Assembly: GCF_963583255.1 (NCBI RefSeq)
Contig: NC_084811.1
Location: forward strand, 20,603,742-20,667,741
From: Pyrus communis
Lineage: Eukaryota > Streptophyta > Magnoliopsida > Rosales > Rosaceae
Reading direction: 5' to 3'
DNA length: 64,000 bases
The notes beneath the pieces were generated by a model. That model was given only the letters and a program-made list of their open reading frames with translations. It searched no databases and had not been told where the DNA came from. Below are positions 36,456-49,277 of this stretch, piece by piece. Within the stretch, counting starts at the first letter, position 1; each line of letters begins with the position of its first letter. The position numbers and the translations under genes were made by a program.

Positions 36456-39400
36456 TCAAACTAACTCCATTAGGAGAGGATCACCTTCTGCCATTACCCT
36501 TGTTAGTTTAATGAACTCTTGTTCGCTTGTCACACTCCATGGGTGAACCGCAGGTACTTTAGCCGAATACAAGGATGAAGAATTCGTAGAAGGTAGTTGT
36601 TCCTCATAGATCATTGTACTGAGCACCGAGTCAAAGTTCTGAGGTGAATCTAATGCTTGAAAGAACATTGGAATGGCAACCTTGTAATGAATTTCTAGAT
36701 TCCCAACTAGATTAACAAGATCGACGAAGTCAGCTACAAACCGACGAGGGATGTAGAACACCTCAGAACTGCACAGTGTGATGCTCTTGCGACTAGTTAA
36801 ACTGTTCTTATAACTGACTTGGAAGTGAACTGGCATCGTGCTAACAACCTTCTTTACCATGCCTGCTTGCTTTGAAAACCATTCTTCTGGGTTGTCTTTT
36901 GTTGACACGGTACTCCAAGACTTGGATACCTGAATCCCATTGAAATTGTGAGGGAGAAAGCGATACTATAACGGTTTGAATTTTTAATTTTGTATTCCTA
37001 TTATAGAAGGTTTATATGTGTGTAAACAGGTTATTCGAAGTCAAGTTACCTCATTTGTGATCCACAATTTAGTTTTGTCTGCCTGTAGAAGATTCCAGTA
37101 ATTAAGAATAGTATTGTCCTGAAGAAATAAAAATCCATCTGCACCGGAATATCGATCAAAAATTTTGGGCATGTACCTACAAAGAAATATGAAAAAGCAC
37201 AACCAGAAAATTAGCAATGGCCCATCTTAACTAATTCCAGCTTAGCTTTAACCAAAATGTAAGTTAAAAAACAGTTAGGATTTCACATACAACCATTTCT
37301 CCATCATCATAAACTATAAAAATGAATACTTAAGAAAAAGTAAAATTGATAGCGAAACTACCAAACTTGCTTTCTAACGAAGCAATTCAACAGCGCTTCA
37401 AATAAAAGATACTTTGTACCAGACATATTCCAGGGGATATGCACAGATTCTGCAGCCTAAAATCGAATTGGGGGTTACAGGACTTGCTTCTGAAGCTGTC
37501 TTCAGTTAACTCATCTTATTTAGCAGATAAATGTAACTAGCCCATAGGCCTTTCCAAAAGGCACCAATTCACAAAACCGAGAAGAAATGAAAAACAACAA
37601 TGCACCTCTAAAATTAAAATATTTTCTAAACCGCAGGGTTTTTTAGAATAACTAAAACCAACCATTAACTGCGGAAATTCAATTATACCCACATAAAGCT
37701 ACTGAATATGCTGTGGGATCCCAATGCAGATATCTACCAAAAAAATAAATAAATGCAGCCAGAGACTACCACCCCTTTAAGTGATGAAACTTTCTGCACT
37801 CCGCCTTCAAGAAATGAACAGAGCTTAGAAGTTAGAATGACATCCCCTACATGATGACAAAAACCTATAGTGTGGGTATCAATCCCCAAAGCTGTCATGG
37901 ATGATGAACTCGTGTAACTTAGCTACGTCACTGATGCCACTATATTAATTTCATACAAGCAAATTTCCTATGTTAACTGCAAATGCGTCCGGTTATATAA
38001 AATTGCATGTCTCAAAAGATGCCCTACTTTTACTTTTAACTGCACGTTTAAGCTCCTACTCTCATCTACTACTATGCCTAACAAGTCTTAAACAATGAGA
38101 ATTCCAATACAACTATATCAAGATGGTTTATCCCAGTTGTTCTTGCAACAATTAATCAATACCTTTAAAAATAGAAAACTCAAATGTCCACAATTTTGAT
38201 ATCACTTAAACTTGTATCTAACCTAATCCTTGGATTAATGTATCTAAATCAAAACAAGTTTCAATTGATTACCACGCATCCCCTTCTCTTCTTAATCCTT
38301 ACTCCCCAGCTACCCAGAAGAATATAGGAAGCGAAACTAAACAATTCAACATGATTGAAAGCCAACAAAGTAATCTAATAAAAGTGATATAAGCAAGATG
38401 AGGTTCAAATTCATGAGAAAAACGACTTACTTGTATATATTATCCAATTTTCCTTCTTCAACAGCAAGATCGGTGTTCTTTAGATCAGACAAAATGATCA
38501 CAGTTTTAAATATCCGCCCATAAAGCAATCTCCATTCCAAAGCAGTACGTTCCACAGGTCCACTGCAAAACATGATAAGCACAACATTCCCAAAATTCTT
38601 CCTCCATCTAATCAAATTTCCAATTTCATAGTTCACTGTTCCTGTTTCCTCAACTCCAAGATGAACTGATGGAAATTTTTGCGGGACAAACTCTTTTGTA
38701 TCCCCATGACCAATATTTGCCCGTGGCCGATCCAATTCCAATGACATTAATCTAGGCTGCTGATACCCTACAGCAATTAAGTCATGAAGCCAAGCAGCGG
38801 TAAACTTCAGATCCTTCTCAGTCCAAAACCCCTCTTCTGCCATGACAAAACTTAACTCCAAAATCTTTTCAAACAACCTATGCTTACCCGATCTCCATGA
38901 AACCAAAAATTTGATCAAACGTCCTACATTAACATGAAGATCTTTCTCTTCAGAAAAGGGGTATGCCTGAATTCTATCATACCGATGAACAGTTGGGGGA
39001 TAAACTACAACATATCCACCTATTTCCCACAAAAGCCTTTGCCCCCAGTAACCCCTTAATATATCAGAAGCCATTGTGCTAACAGAAACAGGAAGCATCA
39101 AACCCCAAAATGCCGACGAATGGTAAATAGTATTGAAAGAATTAACAGGCACCATCGTCCCCTGCGGCAATGCCACTTTTGGGGCATGGTCATCAAACCT
39201 TATATCAAACGCTTCCAAACCCGATTTTCGTGTAAAATAAAACACAGAATCGACATCAGGAAGTCCATTGGATATACCCTGTTGTATAAACTGCTTTCCA
39301 CCAAAAACCTCACTGTAGAACTCTTCATGGCCAAGCTCACCAACATTCTCCAATGGCAAACCTCTCGGCCACACAGAGCGTTGCCCGAAATGAATATACG

Positions 39401-40109
39401 GGTTCACAATGGTCCTGTTGGGATTCTCATGGCTATACTGCAAGATAGTCTCTTGCCTAGCACCCTCACCCATCAATTCCACATCAAAATGTTTACCCAA
39501 ATCATCACCAATCACCTCTCCGCGATCATCAGCGTCGAAGATCTTCTTCGCCCCGTGCTGGATCGCAAACAAGTAACCCACACTCTTCCTAACATAAGAA
39601 TCATAAGGCAGGTACTCCAAAACCCTAAAACCCAATTGAGCTTGTTGTTCAAGGGACAGAAAGATAGCACCTTTGAGGCTCCAATCCGACGGCGTTTTGG
39701 AGTTCCCAATCGCCAGGACCTGCCACCCCTTGAGCTTCACGAGCTTCTTGAGCGAGTCAGACGGGTAATCGGAGACAGAAACGACAACCCATTTCTCAGA
39801 TCGGAAGTTTGCGTAGGGAGACGACGTGTCGGAGATGGTCTTGACGGTGGATTCGAGCTGGGGCATCCGAATCTTCTCGAGGTTCTGAGCCTGGGTCTCG
39901 AAGCAGAGCAAGGCGGCGGTGTCACCGATGTTACGGAGGACGAAGAGGGCGGCGACGGTGGCGATCAGAAGCACGACGGTGACGATTTTGTACAGATTCT
40001 CGGAAACCCATGTGGAGAAATCGAGATTCGGAGCGAAGGAAAGCGACGCTCTAGAGTTGGAGTGAGAGTATTTTGGGGATTTGGGTCCGTTGCGTTCTTG
40101 GACAAACAT
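36456..40109 (-). CDS. STELLO-type Golgi glycosyltransferase-like protein (DUF288), complete
   Basis: Homologue of Arabidopsis STELLO1/2, Golgi type II membrane proteins that interact with cellulose synthases and promote assembly and secretion of cellulose synthase complexes. Three exons: 40109-38431, 37176-37050 and 36929-36456. They total 2,280 nt, 759 residues, near the family's 750-770. A single membrane helix lies at about residues 40-60 (IVTVVLLIATVAALFVL) after a short basic, Ser-rich cytosolic tail. Luminal part: VVVSVSDYPSDSLKKLVKLK, GYLFAIQHGAKKIFDADDRG (contains a DxD-like DADD), then YMPKIFDRYSGADGFLFLQD and NYWNLLQADKTKLWIT near the second exon. Introns are GT-AG and phases match. 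The start ATG gives MFVQERNGPKSPKYS. A long open frame on the opposite strand is a shadow. Which STELLO paralogue this corresponds to cannot be decided here. Confidence 0.93.
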
Positions 40110-40697
40110 CGAAACGAATTCAAAACCCCCAAACGCCCCAGATTTTTCTGTATCGACAGACTGCGCTCAGTCAGAAATGCCTTGACTCGGACGCTGTATC
40201 GACAGATTGAGATGCACCGACAAACATCCACCCGCAGTGCTGCTTCTGTACAGCAACAAGATGTTGAGAGCTGAGCTGCCGGCTGCGTGTGATTTCAGCA
40301 AGTTGGTGAGTGATTGCTTTCTTTCTTTCTCGCACGCTCAAGTTGTTGCACTGCCGACAGGCAACAGGTGTGGTAGTCAGAGAAGAGAGAGAGTTTCTTA
40401 AATTTCACGTCTTGATTGAATGCAACTGCTTTCTCTCTCTCTCTCTCTTGCAGTTTGGCGGTGGGGACGGGGGGTCTCTGTCTTCTTTCTTCTTCTATTT
40501 TATTATTTTTTATTTGTTTATATGAACTGGATCACGTTCTGGAGTTGTTGTAGTTGGCTGCTCTCCATTGCAGCTCTGCAATTTTATGGTATCCATTGGA
40601 TCGATGGAGAATTTTTCACACTACTTATCGTATGATCAAGAACGATTTGGCTTACGCCCACATCTCTTTATAATTTTTTTTTTTTTGGTCAAACTAA
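40110..40697. other. Upstream region of the STELLO gene
   Basis: 5'UTR and promoter. A CT microsatellite at about 40431-40449. No other gene seen. Confidence 0.4.
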
Positions 40698-41106
40698 GGG
40701 GATGTATTTAGTTGAAATTTTAAAAGATTTTAATTCTTTTAACGAATCTAAGGTATTAAATTAGAATTTTAAGTGATTATTTGAAATTCAATATGTATTC
40801 AATCAAGATTTTAAGATAATTTATTAAAATCCTTAGAAATCCAGATGTATTCAATTAGAATTTTAAAGAAGTTTATAACATTCCAAGTATTCAATTAGAA
40901 TTAGAATTTAAAGAATTTGGAAAAGTTGACGAATTAGAGGAAATTAGAGAGATTTTGTAGTGTATTTTAAGCATCCACAAATCTCACCTCTCCTCATGAG
41001 ATTTCGAGGGAATTGAATTAAAATTTTACGTAGAATATCTACAAATCAATTAAACTCCATAAAAATTTCTTAAAATCTCTCAAATTCCCAAATGAAATAC
41101 TTTCAT
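40698..41106. mobile_element. Tourist-like MITE, copy 2
   Basis: Same internal order of TGTATTCAATTAGAATTT-type phrases as 3938-4359. Termini are more decayed (GGGGATGTATTTAG at left). TAA flanks both sides (40695-40697 and 41107-41109). It abuts the gypsy element that follows. Confidence 0.65.
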
Positions 41107-42699
41107 TAATTAAAAAAGACAAGTCGTGTGGATGCAAATTTCCGCCATATTCTTATTTGACAAAAATGCACCTGTAAAATAATAACATCTAGGATTAAGA
41201 TCAAAAGCCTCACGTGCCCATGATTAATGGGGGTCTTTGACCGAAGAATCTTCGATGCCAAAATTAAAATTATGAAAAGAATGTGTTTAGGAGTTTGTGG
41301 GTAGCAAATGGCTAAGTTTTTTAGTGGGATAATATGACTATTTATAAGGGAGTGGTATGCTCTATTTGGAGAATAATGGCTGGCCATATATGGTGTATTT
41401 GGAAAATAATTGCAAGATATTATATGAAAAAAAATATCTTGCAATTAACATGGTAATTAATCCCAAATTAAATAGGAAGTTTTGAGAGTTATCTTTTGAA
41501 TAAGGATTTGATGAGCAGTGATAAGAAATATTTGAATAAATACCATTTTGATCACCTTTGACTCTTCCTTGATTGAACCATTATTGTCTGTTGCATGCAT
41601 GTGGGAATCCCGGTAGGGTATTTTTGTCCATTTTACCCAAAAGTCCACGTGTTACATTCATAATTTTCTTGATTATTTATTGCTCCATAAATGCCCCCAC
41701 ACCTACTGGGCTGCAAGGGCAGTAAGTGTAGAGATCTTCAACTTAGATGCAGATTCCTACTTGGACTTGGAATTAGATTCTTCAAGGAAAAGGAAATAAA
41801 TCGCCACCAAAGCCTATTTAAGCCTACCTTAAAGTAGGGGATTAAATCAACTTCCAAGGACAATTATTTATCCTTACAAGAAAGAAAGAAAGCTAGAGGA
41901 TATTTGTTCCCCTTCCCTTAGCATTCTTCTTCGTTTACCCGTGCAAAGAACTGTCTTCCGTTGATTTCTTTGTCTTCTTTGTGCCACACCAAGGTAAGAA
42001 AGACTTAATTTTTTGTCTTCATATTGGGTGGTGCTACTGCAGGGCAGTTGTCGGGGTGGTGTGACACATGGGCTGGCAAGGGCCAAGAGACGGCTTAGCA
42101 TAAGCCAAAGAGATGGTGTGGCAAGGGCCACGACTTGGCTGGAGCCAAGGGTTAGCTCGGCATGGGTTGAGGAAATGTCATGGCATGGGCCACGGTTTGG
42201 ACTGCTTGCTAAGAATGAGGAAATTGCTTGATTTTGATTTCTCAGCTGCTATAGATGAAGCAATCGAGAACGGAGCTGCTAAGATCGGAGCTACTAAAGA
42301 TGAAGTGTTAGATGGGCAAACTACTAAGTGCGAAGTGGTTGCTGAGGGCATGATGGCTGCTGCAGAGCCCAACGTCATCCAAGTTGCTAAATGAGTAGTT
42401 TACTCCGTTTAGCTTGTGGTGGATTTCGACGACCTTCGTATAAGTTTATCAATTTGCTAGAAATTTAATAAATTGCTTTTGCTTTGCTCCATCTTTGTTT
42501 TTCTTAAAACTTTGCTTGCTTGAAGTGTCTTGCAAAAATTTTAGCCATAAAATTGTCGGTTAAGCACGCTGATTCGAAAAAAGTTAACGATCCCATGAAG
42601 TCACTATGGCCATGAGTTTTGGCTTTTTGGGGCATCGAGCTGTTAAGTTTGTCGTCTGCTGTTGCCTCTGACCATTTGCTGCTTAGCTAGTATTCTGTG

Positions 42700-43442
42700 T
42701 GGCCCAGATGGGTGTAGGGAATTGGTTTTCTCTCTCGCATTAGAGATCTTACCAAGATGGGTGTCAGTGAATTGGTTTATCCTCTTGTGCTAGAGAGCTT
42801 ACCCAGATGGGTGTCGGGTTTACACTCTCACACTAGAGAGCAATTAGTTTATCCTCTCGCACTGGAGAGCTTGCCGATATGGGTGTTGGGGAATTGGTTT
42901 ACCCTATCGTACTAGAGAGCAAACCTAGATGGGTGTTGAGGAAGCGGTTTACCCTCTCACGTTTGAGAGCAATTAGGTTATCCTCTCGCATTGTAAAGTA
43001 GACCCAGATAGGTGTCAGGAGATTAATTTACCTTCTCGCATTGGAGCGCAATTAGTTTATCCTCTTGTACTAGAGAGCTTACCCAGATGTGTGTCGGGGA
43101 ATTGGTTTACCCTATCGCACTGGAGAACAATTAGTTTATCCTCTTGCATTGGAGAGCTTACCCAGATGGGTGTCGGGGAATTGGTTTACCCTCTTGTATT
43201 GGAAAACAATTAGTTTATCCTCTCACACTGGAGAATAAACCTAGATGGGTGTCGGGGGATTAGTTTACCCTCTCATATTAGAGATCAATTAGTTTATCCT
43301 TTCGCACTGGAGAGCTTACCCAGATGTGTGTTAGGGAATTGGTTTACCCTTTCACACTTAAGAGCAATTAGTTTATCCTCTCGCACTGGAGAACAGACCT
43401 ATATGGGTGTTAGGATATTGGTTTACCCTCTCGCACTGGAGA
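42700..43442 (+). repeat. Minisatellite, about 80-bp unit, nine to ten copies
   Basis: The unit contains CAGATGGGTGTCGGGGAATT, then GGTTTACCCTCTCGCACTGG, then a half-unit variant ATTAGTTTATCCTCTCGCAC. CAGATGGGTGT-like starts recur at about 42706, 42757, 42803, 42877, 43009, 43084, 43155, 43236 and 43320. Copies differ by substitutions and partial losses. It lies between the pol remnant and the 3' LTR of the gypsy element. Confidence 0.85.
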
Positions 43443-43534
43443 CCATGAAAGTCATTATGGGGCGCAGTTGAGGAAAACTGGACTGCTAAACAACTGAAAT
43501 AATCCTTAGTTGTGAGGTATTGTTCGACGATCTA

Positions 43535-43729
43535 CTTGAGACTTCGAACTAGTTGTGGAACTCGCGTAAGGGTGTAAGTAGGAAACGCAACAAGCTGTTC
43601 CCAGACTTTCTTCAAGTATTGCGCCATAGTTAGATGTTTCGTCATGTGCCCTTCTGAGGCTTGGTTGGTGATCAGCTGAGAATCTGAATGGATTGCAAGC
43701 TTCTTCATCGCTAAGTCTTTCGCTAGCAA
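43535..43729 (-). pseudogene. Gypsy RNase H remnant
   Basis: An open stretch of about 65 codons reading LAKDLAMKKLAIHSDSQLIT then NQASEGHMTKHLTMAQYLKK. This is the SDSQLI...N RNase H core next to integrase in Ty3/gypsy polyproteins. No intact pol frame continues on either side. It fixes the element's orientation as minus. Confidence 0.75.
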
Positions 43730-45299
43730 GGGCTTGGTTGGTCTTTTGCTAGCAAAGCATTATCTTCTGCTCTATCGTTAGATGCTTTAAAGTTAGTAGT
43801 ATCATGGGCTTGGTTGGCCCACTTAGGAGCCACATGGTAAGATCGGTAGGGCTGGGAGCCGTGGTGCAAGATTGGTACAATTAGGAGTCGTGGTGACAGA
43901 TCAAGGGTGGTCGGAAACTGTGGAGCATTCATGACTGTGAGGGCGGAGCTAGGGCTAGCTTGGGCTAGGTTGTGCACAACAGGAAAAATTGGACCACTAA
44001 GTCCTAGATGCTCAGCTACTAGTGATGTGTTGATCTAATATTGAATCATCTAGAATGATGAGAACAAGACATGCTACCGATTTTGGCTATTGCATCATTT
44101 TGGTACTCGTTTGCCCCTATTATGCCATTAAGCTGGGTTGTTGCATTTATTAGAATATAAGTAGCCTTTGTATTCGTCAGTGTGTGTAGGATGGTTTCAT
44201 CTGCTCGATCTTGTCAATGAAAGGTGACTTGCTTATGTTGGTCATATCTCATTGGAGTACCTCGTCAGTAGCTTCATTGCGCTGGAAATCTTGCAATCGT
44301 TCGTCAGGAGCCTCTTAACTTCTTCGTGAGTTTGCCTCTGCTAGGGCAACATAGCTTTCGGCTGCCCCCGATCCTGACCTATTGGTCTAGGCTACTATTC
44401 TCTGTGCTCGACTCGTTTATGCTGTGCTTGCGGTGCATGTGGTACGTTCCTAGTAGGCGAGCGGGGTTACTCTCAAGCTGTCGATTGAACTTGAGCCGAA
44501 TTAAGTAACTGCCTCTCTCCGTCCATCATGTTGCAAACTATGATGTGAGGTGGAGAATGCTCATTGCGACCTAACCGCGAATGAACACTTCACTTGGAAG
44601 GTTGTCCATGTTAATTATCGGAGTGTAGCCACAACAGTGAATGTATACTAGTTTGTGGGCCTAACTGAGATTGCATACTCATCTGCACACTAAGACGAGA
44701 GTATACATTATCTCGGGGGTCCAGTTAAGAGTGTACAATGCCAGAATGCTTAGTTCGTGGCTAGTCGAAGGGTTGCTTGCCGGGACGTTGCTAGAGAGGT
44801 TCATTGTCTGCCCTTGCCCTACTTCGAGACACCTTGTCTGGGGTACTTTGTATCTAGATATGCTGCAAAAGTTGATTCACCATGGTCGCTTGCTGCACGA
44901 GGGCACTAGTCAACTCTATGACTTGTTGAGACTAGTGTTGTTCGCCATGTGAGGTAGAAGAGCTTGGACGGTATGCGTCTCCTTGAGTAGTGGAAGTGTG
45001 ATGGACTCCGGATGCGAGATTTGGGTTGGGATATGTCAAATCTGTGAAAAAACAAGGTGAAAATACCCCCAGTTCAATCGTCGATCCAAAAATCTGAAGG
45101 CAAGATGGTTGAACCGTTCTTAGACCAGTTTGGATCACCAAATGGATCACGGGAGTAAGTTCGGCCGTAGAAGTGGGCTATGCCACGTGCAGGGCGAGTT
45201 GCGGCGCTAAGAGCTCGTTGGATCTAGGTTTAGGGGATTGTTGGCATGGCTTGGGCTTGCGATGCGCCTTAGGCCAGCTCATGATGAGCCTGGCTCAAC

Positions 45300-45529
45300 T
45301 GCCTTGCAACGTGGGCTTGTTGCCATTGAGCTGCCCCATTCCCTACTGCCACGGTAGCCCCCGTGACTAGCATGGTGGTGGTGCTCCGTGGTGATAAAGT
45401 TGCTCCTATTGCCATTGTGTTGAGCCTCATGGATCGTCGTGGTAGGGCTACGTCTCATCCTCTATCACTTGATCTGGATCTTTGAACGTAAGAAGTTCCG
45501 TTCATCGTGGTTTCTGAATTTCCCGTCAT
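45300..45529 (-). pseudogene. Gypsy gag 5' remnant
   Basis: Starts with ATG at 45529 (MTGNSETTMNGTSYVQRSR) about 150 bp after the right LTR, then meets a TGA. Further in the same frame it reads Ala/Thr-rich sequence ending GNGAAQWQQA. Position after the primer site suits gag. Similarity to known gag is weak by eye. Confidence 0.5.
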
Positions 45530-46254
45530 TGTATTTTTCCCTTACCTCTATTCAAAGAATTAAAAAGTTATAGGAATAAGAAAGTACGAAAATTTTACGA
45601 ACGAATGAGAAATGAGAAACTTTGAATGTGAGAGTCTTTTTCGAGCGTGTGAATCAAGCTTTCAATGAAAGCACCAATTTGTGGATGAAAATTTCCGCCA
45701 TCTTCTCCTTTGACGAAAATGCACATGCAAAATAATAGCACCTAAGATTAAAACCAAAAGCCTCATGCGCCCACAATGAATTGGGGGGGGGGGCTTTGGC
45801 CGAAGAATCTCCAATGCCAAAGTTAGAATTATGAAAAGAATGTGTTTAGAAGTTTGTGGGTAGCAAATGACTTAGCTTTTTAGTGGGATAATAGAGCTAT
45901 TTATAGGGGAGTGGCCGGCCCTATTTGGAGAATAGTGGTCGGCCATCTATGGTGTATTTAGAGAATAATTGCAAGATATTATGTGAAATAATATCTTACA
46001 ATTAACATGGTAATTAACCCCAAATTAAATAGGAAGTTTTGGGAGTTACCTTTTGAATAAGGATTTTGTGAGGAGTGATAGGAGGGATTTGAATAAATAC
46101 CATTCTGATCACCTTTGACTTATCCTGGATTGAGCCGTTATTGTCCGTTGCATGCGCGTGGTAATCCCGGTGTGCCTCAAAGGTAATTTTGTCATTTTAA
46201 TCCAAAAGTCCACATGTCACCTCCATAATTTTCTTGATTATTGTTTGCTTCACA

Positions 46255-48127
46255 GGCAGTTAAAGGTAGCCCACTACCTACATACAAACCCAACAACAAC
46301 AAGAAAAATACAGTAGATAGACTCAAAAGTGGCTAGCTGGACAATAACAAAAAAAACCCTAATACTGAAAAGGAAACTAGCAGCCACTAAATGCGCCTAC
46401 ATCGTAAGGCCACCACCACGACCAAAAGAACGAACCAACGGAACAACTGGATCAACGGAAAATGGGGTGAGTGAGTTACCCGTGCAGTAAGCGCTCTCGT
46501 AATCCTACCAAATAGTGCTAAAAGCACTTTAACAGCCACTTAACACCTGAGGAGAAACACATGAGCCGAGTAGCAGAGGCCGGTGGTTAAGGATGCGCGA
46601 CGTAAAGTAGCATTAGGGCGGAAGAAGGCCATAAAGGTCTAGATTGAGACAAACTCATGAGAATCAAGAAAAAGTTCAATGAACAAAGCTCAAGGGAAAC
46701 CAAAACAAAAACCAAAAGAGAAAAATTTCAGAAATTAAAAAACTAATTGAGTGGAAGGATGAGGGAAATAGGAAAAGGAAGATGTCGAGAGTAGAGATGG
46801 GTAGGAAATAGGGAAGGAAGGCTAGAAAAAGGTGGGAATGAAGGGGAAAGATGATGGAAGGATGGGGAAAGATGGGGAAAGAAGAAGAAGCAGAGGGTGG
46901 AGAACGAAGAGAAAGAGGGAATGATGGTTAGAAAAAGGTGAGAGTCGGGTTGCTGCTGAACCCAAGTCGAAGCAAGGAGCGGCTGCTATGAAGGTTGCGA
47001 TTTTCCTGAAGGCAGAGGGAGGAAAGGTTTTCTTCACATGGTTCTGAGACTTTTAACTCAGATCTCACATCTCTTTATAATTAAACTTACATACACTATG
47101 TTTGGATTTGATGAAAAAAAAAAAAAAACTTAAAATTTTGACACAAATTTATAAATTGACATGTACTAATTCTTTTATTTGGATTCATGAACATAAAAAT
47201 TTAAAATTTACGTGTGGAAAAAAAATGGGACCTCCAATTCCCAAGTTTAAAAAATTTCATGTAAATAAGTGAGAATTTAAAAATTAATCCATGTTCAAAT
47301 TTCATTGTTCTTTTATGTTTACCAATCAAGAAAACTTACAAATTCTAGAAAATAAAATTTCGTCGTTTGAAATTTCTTAGTAATCTTAATTTTCTCATCT
47401 ATATACAGTGTTAAGTTAAACAAATCGTGTGACAAACTCATCCTCGATTGGTCTCAAATTCTACAAAATACAAAATTTAGGCAAAAATCTCAAAACTTGA
47501 TAAGGTGCATCAGTTTGAAATACTTGATTTCATTTTATAAGTCATTCTCCTCCTACCTAAAGTGACGCACATCGACCCGACTAGCCTCGCAAATATAAGT
47601 CAAGCTGTATTGGCCAACACCAAAGTAGTGACAAAGCCATAAGTAAAAATAATTAATATGTGACAATTCAAAAAAAAATTTCAGCTCAATTCTACCAAAA
47701 ATTTGACAAAATATCCCCTACAAACAGATCAACACCAAAAATAACTAGCACAAAACTCGATTAAAACACGATTTCCTTGAAGGGCACACCAGAGGACTCA
47801 TTCATTTTATTACATGTCACATAAGTTCAAATCACAAAAATATAAAGCATCAGAGTACACAAATAGTCATCGATGTGAATTAGGTAGCTAAACACTTTGT
47901 TCAAGTATTTCTCAAGTTTCATTATTAGGATTTCACTTAATTTTCGTCATGGTCTTGCGATATTTGTAAGCTAATAAGGACATGAATTGTTGCCTTCAAT
48001 TTATTAATGCAATTTCTTGACCTTTTCTCATGTATCCAATTTCTTTGTCACCAAAGTTGTTGGCATTTTCATCTATTTTCTTGCTGTGAAGGTGAAGTTT
48101 TCTATGTTTCGATGTGATTGAATATCA
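46255..48127. other. Intergenic DNA, no gene recognised
   Basis: The first 800 bp are purine-rich on the + strand (46740-46920). No recognisable domain and no paired termini found. The rest is AT-rich. Confidence 0.3.
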
Positions 48128-49277
48128 GGGGGCGTTTGTTTGCCCTCATTAGCTTTCATTGGACTAGATATAACTAAGTTTTAATGTATTTTTGTGTTTG
48201 TTGGCACATGGGAATAGTTTTAATGTCACTAAGTGAGACTCGCCTCGACAAACGACTTCACTAGCCGATCTTAACGTATCCTCTTAAGAAGCATGAGACT
48301 AGCTAAGACCTTAGTTTTGTCCTTTATCTCCTTTGTCCTCTCTTACCTGCGTCCTTTATCGCCTTCATCTACTTCGATGGCTTGGGCTCATCGACCTTAA
48401 TTTTTTACGGCACGGGCTTCGGTGGAAGATGGAACTTGGAAGCTCTATCTTCTTCTCCTCAAAGTTTGTCTCTTTCTTCTGCAGTGATCAATTTCCAAAG
48501 GGAGAAACATGGTGTTCCACTTCAAAGCTTGATTAGAGTTGGCGATTTCACCATTTTCATGGGCCTTAACAAGTTCAAGAATAAGGAGTTCATCAAATAT
48601 GGCTTCCCCAAAGACTTAGTAACTCCATCCCCCCATTCTCTCTCTAATTTTTCGAAGTATCAATTCCAATTCACAATTTATCCCATTTTTTCATTAGGAA
48701 CATAGAAAATTTGCAATTACATTTCTTGTTAACTTTTGGAATTTTCTGGTCAAGCATCAAGAATTAACTCGAATTTGGGGATTAGATTAGGAAGAAAATT
48801 GCAAATTTCTCACAATTGAATAAGCAGATTATGTAGGAATTTGTTAGGGAAAAATTGCAATTTGCTGCTATTGCTTCTAACTCTAACGAAGAAGAAGAGG
48901 AAGTCCTTGTTTGGAACCAAATAAGCAATTCCCAGTGGAAAAGAAAAGCCAAAATGGTTAGATGCGTCTTGGGAAAGAACCTCATTCGATGATTATTCAG
49001 CTATTGGTTGGTATTTGATGATTTCTGAACTAGGTATTTTGAAATTTAGCATTTTAGTGCATATACTAAGTTAATTTTGGTTAAACATTTGATTGGTTTT
49101 TGCAATTTGGTGTTGGATTTGGAAATTGCATGTTCAAAATTTTATTATCCTATTTCTTAGTCCAACACTGCACCAAACACTTCACCAAGTCAGTCTAGCT
49201 TAGTTTATTCTAAGCCAATATAGCTTAGTCCCTGAAGCTATTCTAGTCCGAGATAGTCATATGCAACAAACACACCC
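48128..49277. mobile_element. PIF/Harbinger-like element carrying captured gene sequence
   Basis: Left end GGGGGCGTTTGTTTG, right end reversed GAGGGTGTGTTTGTTG, with the trinucleotide TCA on both sides (48125-48127 and 49278-49280). Interior carries a gene fragment (48541-48618) and no transposase. The 3-bp duplication and G-rich termini fit PIF/Harbinger, but TCA is not the usual TTA/TAA target, so the class is tentative. Confidence 0.55.
48541..48618 (+). pseudogene. Captured exon fragment of a CCDC25-like gene
   Basis: Twenty-six codons reading GDFTIFMGLNKFKNKEFIKY then GFPKDL. This corresponds to the N-terminal motif of CCDC25 proteins (YTIxMGxDKxENEDLIKYG.PEDI in the human protein as I remember it). 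The next bases are GTAACT, a possible retained 5' splice site, suggesting that genomic DNA with intron was copied. The first residues (MVFYFKARPE in plants, from memory) are replaced by unrelated sequence. Too short to be functional. Confidence 0.7.

Larger units (their letters stand above)
41127..46254 (-). mobile_element. Decayed Ty3/gypsy LTR retrotransposon
   Basis: Direct repeats of about 565-575 bp at 41127-41689 and 45680-46254, both starting TGTGGATG on the + strand and sharing most of their sequence, including ATTTGGAGAATA and CACCTTTGACT. Next to the right LTR the minus strand reads TTGGTGCTTTCATTGAAAGC, a primer-site-like sequence. A GGTGTGGGGGCA polypurine stretch precedes the left LTR on that strand, so the element runs on the minus strand. 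Inside are a gag start with a nonsense codon and an RNase H remnant; the rest of pol is unreadable. A minisatellite fills 42700-43442. No matching target duplication was found. Confidence 0.8.

Noticed and set aside
39120..40274. A 384-codon open frame on the + strand
   Set aside because: Antisense shadow of the first STELLO exon; the minus-strand frame has the recognised protein and splice borders.
42113..42394. A 93-codon + strand open frame ending EPNVIQVAK
   Set aside because: Lies antisense in the gypsy 3' internal region, with no recognisable family or supporting signals.
42700..43442. CRISPR-like spaced repeats
   Set aside because: Units are imperfect, about 80 bp, without unique spacers, and lie in a plant retroelement.
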